A DNA stretch of 64,000 nt, from contig NZ_JAEIOI010000001.1 in the NCBI RefSeq assembly GCF_021375795.1, positions 1,426,001 to 1,490,000 of the forward strand, read 5' to 3'. The notes below the pieces were generated by a model that had not been told where the DNA came from, did not search any database, and saw only the letters and a program-made list of their open reading frames with translations. The position numbers and the translations under genes were made by a program. Below, piece by piece: positions 1-8,476 of this stretch (position 1 is its first letter; every line of letters begins with the position of its first letter). The DNA is from Pseudomonas anguilliseptica. Lineage in GTDB: Bacteria; Pseudomonadota; Gammaproteobacteria; Pseudomonadales; Pseudomonadaceae.

Positions 1-99
1 CGGGGTTTCGTCGCCGTTATCGGTGCCGTCACGGGTGACGAAGTCTTCGATCAGGCGGGTCAGGGTGTCAGCTTCAAGCAGGTGATAGGGGATCAGCAC
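1..99 (-). CDS. YheU family protein (UPF0270), N-terminal part only
   Basis: Only the first 33 codons are in the window; the gene continues past the left edge. The start is a GTG at 99-97 preceded by GGAG about eight bases upstream. The visible protein begins (M)LIPYHLLEAD and continues with LIEDFVTRDGTD, which I recognise as the start of the small (about 70-75 residue) YheU/UPF0270 family. The family's function is not established. It lies upstream of, and in the same direction as, the hybrid kinase at 168-2921, with a gap of about 70 bases. Confidence 0.75.
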   Translation of the reverse strand, partial: MLIPYHLLEADTLTRLIEDFVTRDGTDNGDETP

Positions 100-167
100 G
101 GTAGGGTCTCCAAAAGGCAGCGCGATCCTAACGTGCGCCGTCCAGCCTGGCCATGTTTGCCGTGCAG

Positions 168-2921
168 TTACTGGACGGAGGGTTCAGTAGGCAGCAGGTA
201 GGTTTCCAGGGTGCTGTACAGCTTGGCGCTGTCTAGCGGTTTGCCGAGGAAGTCATTCATTCCTGAGTCGACTCCGTGCTGGCGGTGCTCATCGAGGATA
301 TGTGCGGTCAGCGCGATGATCGGCACCGCTGGCAGGTTGTTCTGGCGCTCCAGGCGGCGGATCTGCCGGGTGGCTTCGAAGCCATCCATTTCCGGCATTT
401 CACAGTCCATCAGGATCAGTTGCGTGGCGCTCGGGTCGCGCTGGTATTCGTTGAGTGCCGCCAGGCCGTTGGTCACCAGGCGCACGTTGTAGCCGCGCTT
501 TTTCAGAAAGCCTTGGACGACCAGCTGATTTACCGGGTTGTCTTCAGCCACCAGGATGCAGGGCGCACTGCCGGTGTCGGTGTGGGTTTTCGGTAGCGGT
601 TTGATCTCTGCAGCACGCGGTTCTTCATAGAGTTCCAGCAGTGCACTGCGCAGGGCATTGATCGCCAGCGGCTGCGGCAGACCGAGCAAGCGCAGGCCGC
701 CAGAGTTGGGCAATTGCTGACATTGCTCCGGGGCGCAGAGCAGCAGCACGCGTTGACCTGGCTGCAGCAGCGGACGCAGCGAATCCAGCCAGTGCTGGAT
801 GCTGCCCGGCCACGGCGCCATCAGTACCAGCAGCGGCGGTGCGGCGAAGTCTTCCAGGTAGCCGTGCAGGGTTTCCGGGTTCTGGCAGCGCTCGGTGCGC
901 ATGCCCCAGCGCCCGAGCAGGCGGCTCAAGGCATCCAGTCCCAGGCCGTCGAGTGAGGTGAGCAGCGCGGTGCGGCCCTTGAGCAACTCATGCAGCGGGT
1001 CGGTGGGCAGCGGTTCGTCTGCCTGCGGAATATCGAAGGCAAAGCGTGTGCCCTGGCCCGGGGTGCTTTGCACCTCGATACGGCCGCCCATCATCTCCAC
1101 CAGTTCCTTGCTGATCGCCAGGCCCAGGCCGCTGCCGCCATAGCGGCGGGTGGTGCTGGAGTCGCCCTGGGCGAAGGATTCGAACAACTGGGTCAGGGCC
1201 TGGTCGCTGATGCCGATACCGCTGTCGCTGATGGCGAACACCAGGTGCGGATTGCCCTGGGAGTCATTGCGCCGGCAGACATTCAGCGCCACATGACCTT
1301 CGGCGGTGAATTTCAGGGCGTTGCTGAGCAGGTTCATCAGCACCTGCTTGAGTCGCGTCGGATCACCCTGGGCGCGACGCGGTACGCCACTTTCCAGGCT
1401 GACGTAGAGGCGCAGGCGCTTGTCCAGGGCTTGTCCGGTGAACAGGCTGAGGGTGTCGGAAATCAGCTCCTCCAGATCGAACTCGATATGTTCCAGGCTG
1501 AGCTTGCCGGATTCGATACGCGCGTAATCGAGGATGTCGTTGATCACCGCCATCAGCGAGCTGCCGGAGCTGGAAATGGTGTCGACATAGAAGCGCTGGC
1601 TGCGATCCAGCGGTGTTTCCTTGAGCAGCTGCAGCATGCCCAGCACGCCATTGAGCGGGGTGCGGATTTCGTGGCTCATCTTGGCCAGGAAGCGGCTCTT
1701 GGCCAGGTTCTCGATTTCCGCCTGCTCGGCGGCGCGGCGAGACTGGAAGCCTTCCTCCTTGAGCAGGTTGATGCGATCGGCCAGGCCGATGGACAGGGTG
1801 ATCAGTTCGATGGTCACACCAATCTTCACCGCCGTAGCACCGAACACGCCCAACACTTCCAAGCCGAGCGAGCCGGTGGTGGCCTGAATAAAGGCGAACA
1901 GCAGGATGGCCCAGGCCAGGGTGTAGTAGGAGCCGTAGCGTACGCCGCGGCGCCAGATATACAGGCCGGTGAGCAACAGGGTCAGCGAGACCAGTGAAAC
2001 CGTGACGCTGGCGAGGATATTCCAGGCGCTGAAGCCGATCAGCGGCACTGACAACAGACAGCCGGCACACACCAGCATCAGCAGGCGCAGGCCAGTATCC
2101 AGGCGTGGGAAGTACTGCGGCGCATGCAGGAAATGCCGGCTGAACTGAATCGCCGTCAGGCAGTGCAGGTACATCAGGATGTAGATGCTTACTGACTGGA
2201 AGGCCACATGCTCAGGCAGCAGTTTGAACAGCATGCCGTCAAAGCAGGCCGCCAGCACACCGACGTTGAGGTTGTAGGCCAGGTACCAGAAGTAGGCGGA
2301 TTCGCGCAGTGAAATAAACAGGAACAGGTTGTAGCAGAACATCGCAAACAGCACGCCATAGAACGCGCCGTTGAAGCCCATAAGGTTTTCCTGGGCGGCA
2401 GCGCTGGCCTGGTAGGTGCTGAAGAACACCGGCATGAAGATCGTGCTGCTGGTCTTCACCCGAATCAGTAGCGTGCTCTCGCCGGTGGGCAGTTCAAGTG
2501 GGAACCAGAAGTTGCGCACCTGCACCAGGCGCTGGGAGAAGGCATAACGGTCGCCGCTTTCCTGCATCTGCCACTGGCCATCGGTATGGCTCAGAAACAC
2601 CTGCAGGTGATCGAGTAGTGGGTAGTTGATTTCCAGGTAGCCGGCCAGGTTCTGCGCCAGCACGTTGTTCAGGCGGATCTTGAACCACCAGGTGGAGTCA
2701 TTCTTGCCGAGGTTGGCGTGCGGGCCTTGCACTGGGGTGAAGCGTTCATCCGCCAGGGCCGCGACCTGTTCGATGCTCATGTCACCCTGGGGGTCTTCCA
2801 GGTAGGCCATGGCGGGGCCCAGTGACAGGCGCAGATCACTGTTATCCAGCGTTGCAGGCTGCAGCGCCCACGCCGATCCGCACAGCCAGAAGAGCACTAC
2901 CGCCAGCCAAATCCGAGGCAT
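168..2921 (-). CDS. 7TMR-DISM hybrid sensor histidine kinase/response regulator
   Basis: A 917-residue inner-membrane hybrid kinase. A signal peptide (about 1-20) leads into a periplasmic 7TMR-DISMED2-type domain (about 40-165), then seven hydrophobic helices (about 180-385). The kinase core has the phospho-acceptor His417 in [11 protein letters not shown], the N box around Asn534 and DSGIG at 566-570. A segment at about 648-760 has the length of a receiver but lacks a recognisable phospho-acceptor Asp and looks degenerate. The C-terminal receiver (about 787-912) is intact, with acidic residues 793-794, Asp839 in LMDC and Lys894. The architecture resembles the RetS/LadS class of Pseudomonas. 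The ligand is unknown. The stop is 168 and the next gene on this strand is the YheU-like gene. It follows the NAGGN peptidase gene by about 80 bases, so it could be cotranscribed with the osmolyte cluster. Confidence 0.85.
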   Translation of the reverse strand: MPRIWLAVVLFWLCGSAWALQPATLDNSDLRLSLGPAMAYLEDPQGDMSIEQVAALADERFTPVQGPHANLGKNDSTWWFKIRLNNVLAQNLAGYLEINYPLLDHLQVFLSHTDGQWQMQESGDRYAFSQRLVQVRNFWFPLELPTGESTLLIRVKTSSTIFMPVFFSTYQASAAAQENLMGFNGAFYGVLFAMFCYNLFLFISLRESAYFWYLAYNLNVGVLAACFDGMLFKLLPEHVAFQSVSIYILMYLHCLTAIQFSRHFLHAPQYFPRLDTGLRLLMLVCAGCLLSVPLIGFSAWNILASVTVSLVSLTLLLTGLYIWRRGVRYGSYYTLAWAILLFAFIQATTGSLGLEVLGVFGATAVKIGVTIELITLSIGLADRINLLKEEGFQSRRAAEQAEIENLAKSRFLAKMSHEIRTPLNGVLGMLQLLKETPLDRSQRFYVDTISSSGSSLMAVINDILDYARIESGKLSLEHIEFDLEELISDTLSLFTGQALDKRLRLYVSLESGVPRRAQGDPTRLKQVLMNLLSNALKFTAEGHVALNVCRRNDSQGNPHLVFAISDSGIGISDQALTQLFESFAQGDSSTTRRYGGSGLGLAISKELVEMMGGRIEVQSTPGQGTRFAFDIPQADEPLPTDPLHELLKGRTALLTSLDGLGLDALSRLLGRWGMRTERCQNPETLHGYLEDFAAPPLLVLMAPWPGSIQHWLDSLRPLLQPGQRVLLLCAPEQCQQLPNSGGLRLLGLPQPLAINALRSALLELYEEPRAAEIKPLPKTHTDTGSAPCILVAEDNPVNQLVVQGFLKKRGYNVRLVTNGLAALNEYQRDPSATQLILMDCEMPEMDGFEATRQIRRLERQNNLPAVPIIALTAHILDEHRQHGVDSGMNDFLGKPLDSAKLYSTLETYLLPTEPSVQ

Positions 2922-3001
2922 TCAGCGACCTCAATATTATTTTCTGAGGCCTGATCCGGCCCCGCGTCATGCCATCACTTTGCCCTGATGCGCGCGACCC
3001 T

Positions 3002-4192
3002 TCAAGCGTCCTGATCACGTGGGCGCAACAGGCTGTCAACGCTGGGCACGCGGGTGTCGCTGGCCATCTGTGCATCATGTTCCAGTTGATGGCTGAAACG
3101 CTCCAGCGAGCCCTGTGCTGGCTGAGCATCGCTGGCAAATACCGGTGGGCTGAGCAGGTATGCTGTGAGCAGGCGACTGAGGGCGTTGAGGCTGTCGATA
3201 TGCGTGCGTTCGTAGCCATGGGTGGCATCGCAGCCGAAGGCCAGCAGTGCGGTGCGGATGTCGTGGCCGGCAGTGACGGCCGATTGCGCATCGCTGTGGT
3301 AGTAGCGAAACAGGTCGCGGCGTACCGGAATTTCATATTCGCTGGCCAGACGCAGCAGCTGGCGTGATAGGTGATAGTCGTAAGGCCCGCCGGAGTCCTG
3401 CATGGCCACGCTGATGGTGTGCTCGCTGGACTGCTGGCCTGGCGCGACCGGTGCGATATCGATGCCAACAAACTCGCTGACATCCCAGGGCAGGGCGGCT
3501 GCCGCACCAGAACCGACTTCTTCGGTGATGGTAAACAGCGGGTGGCAGTCGATCTCTGGTTCCAGGCCGCTTTCCTGGATGGCCTTGAGCGCGGTGAGCA
3601 GCGCCGCAACGCCGGCCTTGTCATCCAGGTGGCGCGCGCTGATATGACCGCTCTCGGTGAATTCGGGTAGCGGGTCGAAAGCGACGAAGTCGCCCACTGA
3701 GATGCCCAGTGATTCGCAGTCAGCGCGGGTGCTGCAGTAAGCATCCAGGCGCAGTTCGACGTGGTCCCAACTGATCGGCAATTGGTCCACGGCGGTATTG
3801 AAGGCGTGTCCCGAGGCCATCAGTGGCAGCACGCTACCGCGAATCACGCCCTGGTCGGTAAATACGCTGACGCGGCTGCCCTCGGCAAAACGGCTTGACC
3901 AGCAGCCGACGGCGGCCAGGCCCAGGCGACCGTTGTCCTGCAACTCGCGGACGATCGCGCCAATGGTGTCCAGGTGCGCCGAAACCGCGCGGTCCGGGCT
4001 GCTCTGTTTGCCTTTGAGGGTGCCACGAATGGTGCCGCGGCGGGTCATCTCGAAGGGGATACCGATTTCCTCCAGGCGTTCGGCGACGTAGCGCACGATG
4101 GTGTCGGTAAAACCGGTAGGGCTGGGAATGGCGAGCATTTCTAGCAGTACTTTCTGCAGATAGGCGAGGTCGGGTTCGGGGAGTTTTTGCAT
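3002..4192 (-). CDS. NAGGN-system M42-family metallopeptidase
   Basis: A 396-residue cytosolic peptidase of the M42/M20-like co-catalytic metal family. Metal-ligand motifs are visible: SAHLDTIGA, HLDDKAGVAALL, the catalytic-acid motif TEEVGSGAA, GIDIAPV and a late His in THGYERTH. The start ATG has AAGGAG seven bases upstream. This peptidase type is the usual third member of N-acetylglutaminylglutamine amide clusters, and it sits directly downstream of the synthetase. Its presumed role is turnover or trimming of the dipeptide osmolyte, but the substrate is inferred from context rather than visible in the sequence. Confidence 0.85.
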   Translation of the reverse strand: MQKLPEPDLAYLQKVLLEMLAIPSPTGFTDTIVRYVAERLEEIGIPFEMTRRGTIRGTLKGKQSSPDRAVSAHLDTIGAIVRELQDNGRLGLAAVGCWSSRFAEGSRVSVFTDQGVIRGSVLPLMASGHAFNTAVDQLPISWDHVELRLDAYCSTRADCESLGISVGDFVAFDPLPEFTESGHISARHLDDKAGVAALLTALKAIQESGLEPEIDCHPLFTITEEVGSGAAAALPWDVSEFVGIDIAPVAPGQQSSEHTISVAMQDSGGPYDYHLSRQLLRLASEYEIPVRRDLFRYYHSDAQSAVTAGHDIRTALLAFGCDATHGYERTHIDSLNALSRLLTAYLLSPPVFASDAQPAQGSLERFSHQLEHDAQMASDTRVPSVDSLLRPRDQDA

Positions 4193-4274
4193 ACAGGTGC
4201 TCCTTGCGAAAAATGTTCTAGAGGCCTGCGATCTCGTGGGGTGGATAACGCTGGGCCACGGATCTGCTGATGCT

Positions 4275-6011
4275 TCAATCCACCTGGCTAAGCGGGAACA
4301 GCAGGTCGATAAAGCGCTCGGCGGTGGGTTGCGGCTGGTGGTTGGCCAGACCGGCGCGTTCGTTGGCTTCGATAAACACGTACTCGGGTTGATCGGCTGC
4401 AGGCACCAGCAAGTCGAGGCCGACCACCGGGATATCCAGGGCGCGGGCGGCCTTTACCGCTGCATCGGCCAGTGCTGGGTGAAGGATGTCGGTGACGTCC
4501 TCCAGGCTGCCGCCGGTGTGCAGGTTGGCAGTTTTGCGCACGGCCAGGCGCTGGCCGGCCGGCAGCACGCTGTCGTAATCCACTCCGGCGGCATGCAGGG
4601 TGCGCAGGGTCTCAGCGTCTTTGGGGATGCGGCTTTCACCTTCGGTGGCGGCTTGTCGGCGGCGGCTCTGCGCGTCGATCAGCTCACCGATGCTGTGCTG
4701 ACCATCGCCGATCACTTCCGCCGGGCGGCGAATAGCGGCGGCGACCACGGCAAAGCCGATCACCAGAATGCGCAGATCAAAACCAGGGTGAAAGCTTTCC
4801 AGCAAGACGCGGCTGTCGAAGGTGCTGGCGCGTTCTATGGCGTCCTGCACATCCAGTGGCGTGCGCAGATCCACCGCCACGCCCTGGCCTTGCTCGCCAT
4901 CCACTGGCTTGACCACCAGGCTGCCGTGCTCGGCGAGAAACGCGGCGTTGTCCTCAGCGCTGCCGGCCAGACGTTGGGCTGGCAGGTGCAAGCCTGCGCG
5001 GGCCAGGGCGCGGTGGGTCAGGCGCTTGTCCTGGCACAGGGTCATGCTCACCGCGCTGGTCAGGTCGCTCAGCGATTCCCGACAGCGGATGCGTCGGCCG
5101 CCGTGACTCAAGGTGAACAGTCCGGCGTCGGCGTCGTCGACCTGCACCTCAATGCCGCGTCGCAGCGCTTCATCGACGATGATTCGTGCGTAAGGGTTCA
5201 TCGGCGTGTGCGGGCCGGGGCCGAGGAACAGGGCTTCGTTGATACCGTTCTTGCGCTTGATGCTGAAGGTCTGCAGCTCGCGAAAGCCCAGTTTGGCGTA
5301 CAGGCTTTTGGCCTGCTGGTTGTCGTGCAGCACGGACAGATCCAGGTGGCTCAGGCCGCGGCTCATAAAGTGTTCGATCAGGTGGCGTACCAGCACCTCG
5401 CCGACCCCAGGCCGGCTGCAGCGCGGGTCGACTGCCAGGCACCACAGGCTGCTGCCATGGTCTGGGTCCTGATAGGCCTTGTGGTGGTTGAGGCCCATCA
5501 CGCTGCCGATCACCGCGCCGCTGTCCTCATCCTCGGCCAGCCAGTACACCGGTCCGCCGAGGTGGCGCGGGGTGAGTTTGTCGGGCTCGATTGGCAGCAT
5601 GCCGCGCAGCTGATACAGGGCGTTGATCGCCTGCCAATCCTCGGCATTCTGCGCACGGCGTACGCGGTAACCGCGAAAGCTGCGGCGTGCGGGGCGGTAG
5701 TCGGTAAACCACAGGCGCAGCGTATCGGAAGGGTCGAGAAACAGCTGCTGCGGCGCTTGCGCCAGCACCTGGTGCGGCGCGGCTACGTAAAGCGCGATAT
5801 CGCGCTCGCCGGGTTGCTCAGCCAGCAATTCACTGGCCAGGGCAGCGGCATCCGGATAAGTGTGGCCGATCAGCAGACGGCCCCAGCCGCAATGCACGGC
5901 GTGCGGTTGGCTGGGCGGGGCGCTGTGATCCTCAGCCAGGCGCGCGGTCAGGCGCTCGTAGGAGGGCGCCTGACCGCGCAGCAGGCGTTGGTTAAAGGCA
6001 GTGGCACGCAT
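4275..6011 (-). CDS. ngg: N-acetylglutaminylglutamine synthetase (GNAT + ATP-grasp)
   Basis: A 578-residue two-domain enzyme. The N-terminal half is a GNAT acetyltransferase (GVGEVLVRHLIEHF region is the acetyl-CoA loop), and the C-terminal half is an ATP-grasp ligase (KPVDGEQGQGVAV, then the acidic FIEANERAG metal-binding end). Together they acetylate glutamine and join a second glutamine, giving N-acetylglutaminylglutamine, which the neighbouring amidotransferase converts to the amide. I chose the ATG at 6011 because AAGGA lies about nine bases upstream. An in-frame start at 6074 would add 21 low-complexity residues and nearly abut the asnO-like stop. It is in an operon with the genes on both sides. 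Confidence 0.87.
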   Translation of the reverse strand: MRATAFNQRLLRGQAPSYERLTARLAEDHSAPPSQPHAVHCGWGRLLIGHTYPDAAALASELLAEQPGERDIALYVAAPHQVLAQAPQQLFLDPSDTLRLWFTDYRPARRSFRGYRVRRAQNAEDWQAINALYQLRGMLPIEPDKLTPRHLGGPVYWLAEDEDSGAVIGSVMGLNHHKAYQDPDHGSSLWCLAVDPRCSRPGVGEVLVRHLIEHFMSRGLSHLDLSVLHDNQQAKSLYAKLGFRELQTFSIKRKNGINEALFLGPGPHTPMNPYARIIVDEALRRGIEVQVDDADAGLFTLSHGGRRIRCRESLSDLTSAVSMTLCQDKRLTHRALARAGLHLPAQRLAGSAEDNAAFLAEHGSLVVKPVDGEQGQGVAVDLRTPLDVQDAIERASTFDSRVLLESFHPGFDLRILVIGFAVVAAAIRRPAEVIGDGQHSIGELIDAQSRRRQAATEGESRIPKDAETLRTLHAAGVDYDSVLPAGQRLAVRKTANLHTGGSLEDVTDILHPALADAAVKAARALDIPVVGLDLLVPAADQPEYVFIEANERAGLANHQPQPTAERFIDLLFPLSQVD

Positions 6012-6083
6012 TGGAAAGGTCCTTGGCGATGAGCAGGAGGCGGATGCAGCGGTGGCGGGTGTGTGCCCAGCCACCGCAGCGCT

Positions 6084-7853
6084 CTACAAACCGTGTTCGT
6101 TGAGCCAGAGATTGAGCGCCGCCAACTGCCACAGCTTGGAGCCGCGCAAAGGCGTCAGTTGACTGTGCGGGTCACTCAGCAAGCGATCGAGCATGGCCGG
6201 GTTGAACAGGCCGCGATCCTGGCTGGGGTCGAGCAGCAGGTCGCGCACCCAGCCCAGAGTGGCGCCTTCCAAGTGCTTGAGGCCGGGCACCGGGAAATAC
6301 CCTTTGGGCCGGTCGATGACGGCGCTGGGGATCACCTTACGTGCTGCTTCCTTGAGCACATGCTTGCCGCCATCGGGCAGCTTGAAGCGCCCAGGAATAC
6401 GCGCGGAAAGCTCGGCCAGGCGATAGTCGAGGAACGGCGTGCGCGCCTCCAGGCCCCAGGCCATGGTCATGTTGTCGACCCGTTTGACCGGGTCATCGAC
6501 CAGCATCACCGTGCTGTCCAGACGCAGCGCCTTGTCCACGGCGGCCACGGCGCCGGGCTGGGCGAAATGCTCACGGACGAAGTCGCCGGCCATGTCGCCA
6601 GTCAGCCATGCAGGCTGCACGCAGGCGGCGTACTCGTCGTAATCCCGGTCGAAGAACGCCGCGCGGTACGCGGCGAAGGCATCTTCGGCGGCGTCCACTT
6701 GCGGGTACCAGTGGTAGCCGGCGAACAGCTCATCGGCGCCCTGGCCGCTCTGCACCACTTTGCAGTGTTTAGCCACCTCGCGTGACAGCAGGTAGAAGGC
6801 GATGCAGTCGTGGCTGACCATCGGCTCGCTCATGGCACGGAAGGCGGCGGGCAGTTGTTCGAGAATCTCGTGTTCGCCAATGCGCAGCTGATGGTGACGG
6901 GTGGCAAAGTGCTCGGCGATCAGGTCGGAATACTGGAACTCGTCGCCGCGCTCGCCGCCGGCATCCTGAAAGCCGATGGAGAAGGTCGACAGGTTGTCCA
7001 CCCCGGCCTCACGCAGCAGCCCGACCAGCATGCTTGAATCGACGCCGCCGGAGAGCAGCACGCCGACATCCACGGCAGCGCGCTGGCGGATCGACACGGC
7101 TTCGCGCATGCCGTCGAGAACGCGCTCTTGCCATTCTTCCAGGCCGAAAGCGATTTCCTCGCGCTGCGGGCCGAATGCCAGGTTCCACCAGGTCTGCTGT
7201 TCACAGTTGCCTTGGGCGTCGATACGCATCCAGCTGGCCGGTGCCAGTTTCTCCACCCCGGCCAGCAGGGTGCGCGGTGCCGGCACCACAGCGTGGAAGT
7301 TCAGGTAGTGGTTGAGGGCGACGGGGTCGAGGGTTTTGCCGATGTCACCGCCAGCCAGCAGTGCAGGCAGGCTGGAGGCAAAGCGCAGGCGTTCGCCGGT
7401 ACACGACAGGTAAAGCGGCTTGACCCCGAGGCGGTCGCGGGCGATGAACAGCTGCTGGCGGTCACGCTCCCAGATGGCGAAGGCGAACATGCCATTGAGC
7501 TTGGGCAGCAGGTCGGTGCCCCAGGCGTGGTAGCCCTTGAGCAGCACTTCAGTGTCGCCATCGGAGAAGAAGCGGTAGCCGAGGGCTTTCAGTTCTTCGC
7601 GCAGTTCCGGGTAGTTGTAGATGGCGCCGTTGAACACCATCGTCAGGCCCAGCTCGCTGTCGATCATCGGCTGGCCGGAGGCTTCAGCCAGGTCCATGAT
7701 CTTCAGGCGGCGGTGGCCGAGGGCGAGTGGGCCCTGGCTGTGAAAGCCGTGGGCATCTGGGCCGCGAGCGGCCATGTGGTGGGTGATTCGCTCGACTGCA
7801 GCCAGGTCGGCCGGTCGTTGATCAAAACGTAATTCTCCAGCGATTGCGCACAT
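6084..7853 (-). CDS. asnO: N-acetylglutaminylglutamine amidotransferase (asparagine-synthetase-like)
   Basis: A 589-residue class II glutamine amidotransferase of the AsnB type. The nucleophile Cys2 (MCAIAGE) begins the glutaminase domain (about 1-210, with GHRRL and FNGAIYNY). The synthetase domain follows with the pyrophosphate loop LLSGGVDSSML. In this genomic context it is the enzyme that amidates N-acetylglutaminylglutamine to NAGGN, an osmoprotectant of pseudomonads, rather than a housekeeping asparagine synthetase. AAGGA precedes the ATG. It is first in the operon, divergent from the MarR gene, and its leader holds a 7-bp-armed dyad (7884-7902). Confidence 0.87.
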   Translation of the reverse strand: MCAIAGELRFDQRPADLAAVERITHHMAARGPDAHGFHSQGPLALGHRRLKIMDLAEASGQPMIDSELGLTMVFNGAIYNYPELREELKALGYRFFSDGDTEVLLKGYHAWGTDLLPKLNGMFAFAIWERDRQQLFIARDRLGVKPLYLSCTGERLRFASSLPALLAGGDIGKTLDPVALNHYLNFHAVVPAPRTLLAGVEKLAPASWMRIDAQGNCEQQTWWNLAFGPQREEIAFGLEEWQERVLDGMREAVSIRQRAAVDVGVLLSGGVDSSMLVGLLREAGVDNLSTFSIGFQDAGGERGDEFQYSDLIAEHFATRHHQLRIGEHEILEQLPAAFRAMSEPMVSHDCIAFYLLSREVAKHCKVVQSGQGADELFAGYHWYPQVDAAEDAFAAYRAAFFDRDYDEYAACVQPAWLTGDMAGDFVREHFAQPGAVAAVDKALRLDSTVMLVDDPVKRVDNMTMAWGLEARTPFLDYRLAELSARIPGRFKLPDGGKHVLKEAARKVIPSAVIDRPKGYFPVPGLKHLEGATLGWVRDLLLDPSQDRGLFNPAMLDRLLSDPHSQLTPLRGSKLWQLAALNLWLNEHGL

Positions 7854-7883
7854 AATTCCTTACCGGTATTGCCGTTGGGGAGT

Positions 7884-7902
7884 GGTTCGGGGCTGCCGAA
7901 CC
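7884..7902. promoter_or_regulatory. Perfect dyad in the NAGGN operon/marR intergenic region
   Basis: GGTTCGG-N5-CCGAACC, two perfect 7-base arms, lies 31 bases upstream of the asnO-like start and 63 bases upstream of marR. It could be an operator (for example for the divergent MarR protein) or an mRNA leader hairpin. The sequence alone does not separate these. Confidence 0.5.
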
Positions 7903-7964
7903 TTTTACACCAAAACAAAATAATGCTTTCATGTCAAAGTTTTATATCGAATTAAAAGGCGTTT

Positions 7965-8438
7965 ATGGCTGGTAAAAAGGTTTCTACTGAAATATATTTG
8001 TCATCTGTCGTGGCCTTTGAGCTACCGCTGTTTCAGGCCTTGCGGCGTTTGCAGCAGGCCGGTGAAGTGCATGCTAAACGCCTCGGCCGCTTTGGTGGGC
8101 TGACGCCGATGCAGTTGATGATTTTGCAGGTGCTGGCGGGGGAAACACGGCTGACGGCCAGTGACCTCAGCGGTCGAGTCAGTCTCACGGCGGCGACCCT
8201 GTCGGGCATGCTCGACCGTTTGGAGGAAAAGGGCCTGCTGCAACGCCAGCGTGACGATCAGGACCGACGCCGGCAGTGGTTGCTGCTCAGCGAGCCGGGG
8301 CGCACGCTGCTGCAACAGGCACCGAGCCTGCTGCCGCCGGAGTTTGTCGAACGCTTTGCCGGATTGCAGGAGTGGGAGCGGCACAGCCTGACCGCCGCGC
8401 TGTTACGCGCGGCGCAGCTGTGTGGGGAGATGGAGTAG
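7965..8438 (+). CDS. MarR family transcriptional regulator
   Basis: A 157-residue winged-helix protein. The helix-turn-helix and wing are visible in LTASDLSGRVSLTAATLSGM and LEEKGLLQRQRDDQDRRRQW, the typical MarR recognition-helix and wing pattern. AAGG lies six bases before the ATG. It is transcribed divergently from the NAGGN genes across a 111-base gap, so control of that operon is a natural inference, though no ligand can be read from the sequence. It ends at a convergent terminator shared with dacB. Confidence 0.85.
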   Translation: MAGKKVSTEIYLSSVVAFELPLFQALRRLQQAGEVHAKRLGRFGGLTPMQLMILQVLAGETRLTASDLSGRVSLTAATLSGMLDRLEEKGLLQRQRDDQDRRRQWLLLSEPGRTLLQQAPSLLPPEFVERFAGLQEWERHSLTAALLRAAQLCGEME

Positions 8439-8466
8439 AACCCCGCACCTGAATCGGTGCGGGGTT
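8439..8466. terminator. Convergent hairpin between marR and dacB
   Basis: AACCCCGCACC-N6-GGTGCGGGGTT, a perfect 11-bp stem, begins right after the marR stop and ends just before the dacB stop. There is no long T run, so termination is inferred from stem strength and the convergent position. Confidence 0.6.
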
Positions 8467-8476
8467 GGTCGAGCGA

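Noticed and set aside
4197-6032. Plus-strand open frame of about 610 codons opposite the NAGGN synthetase.
   Set aside because: Mirror frame of a gene with intact GNAT and ATP-grasp motifs.
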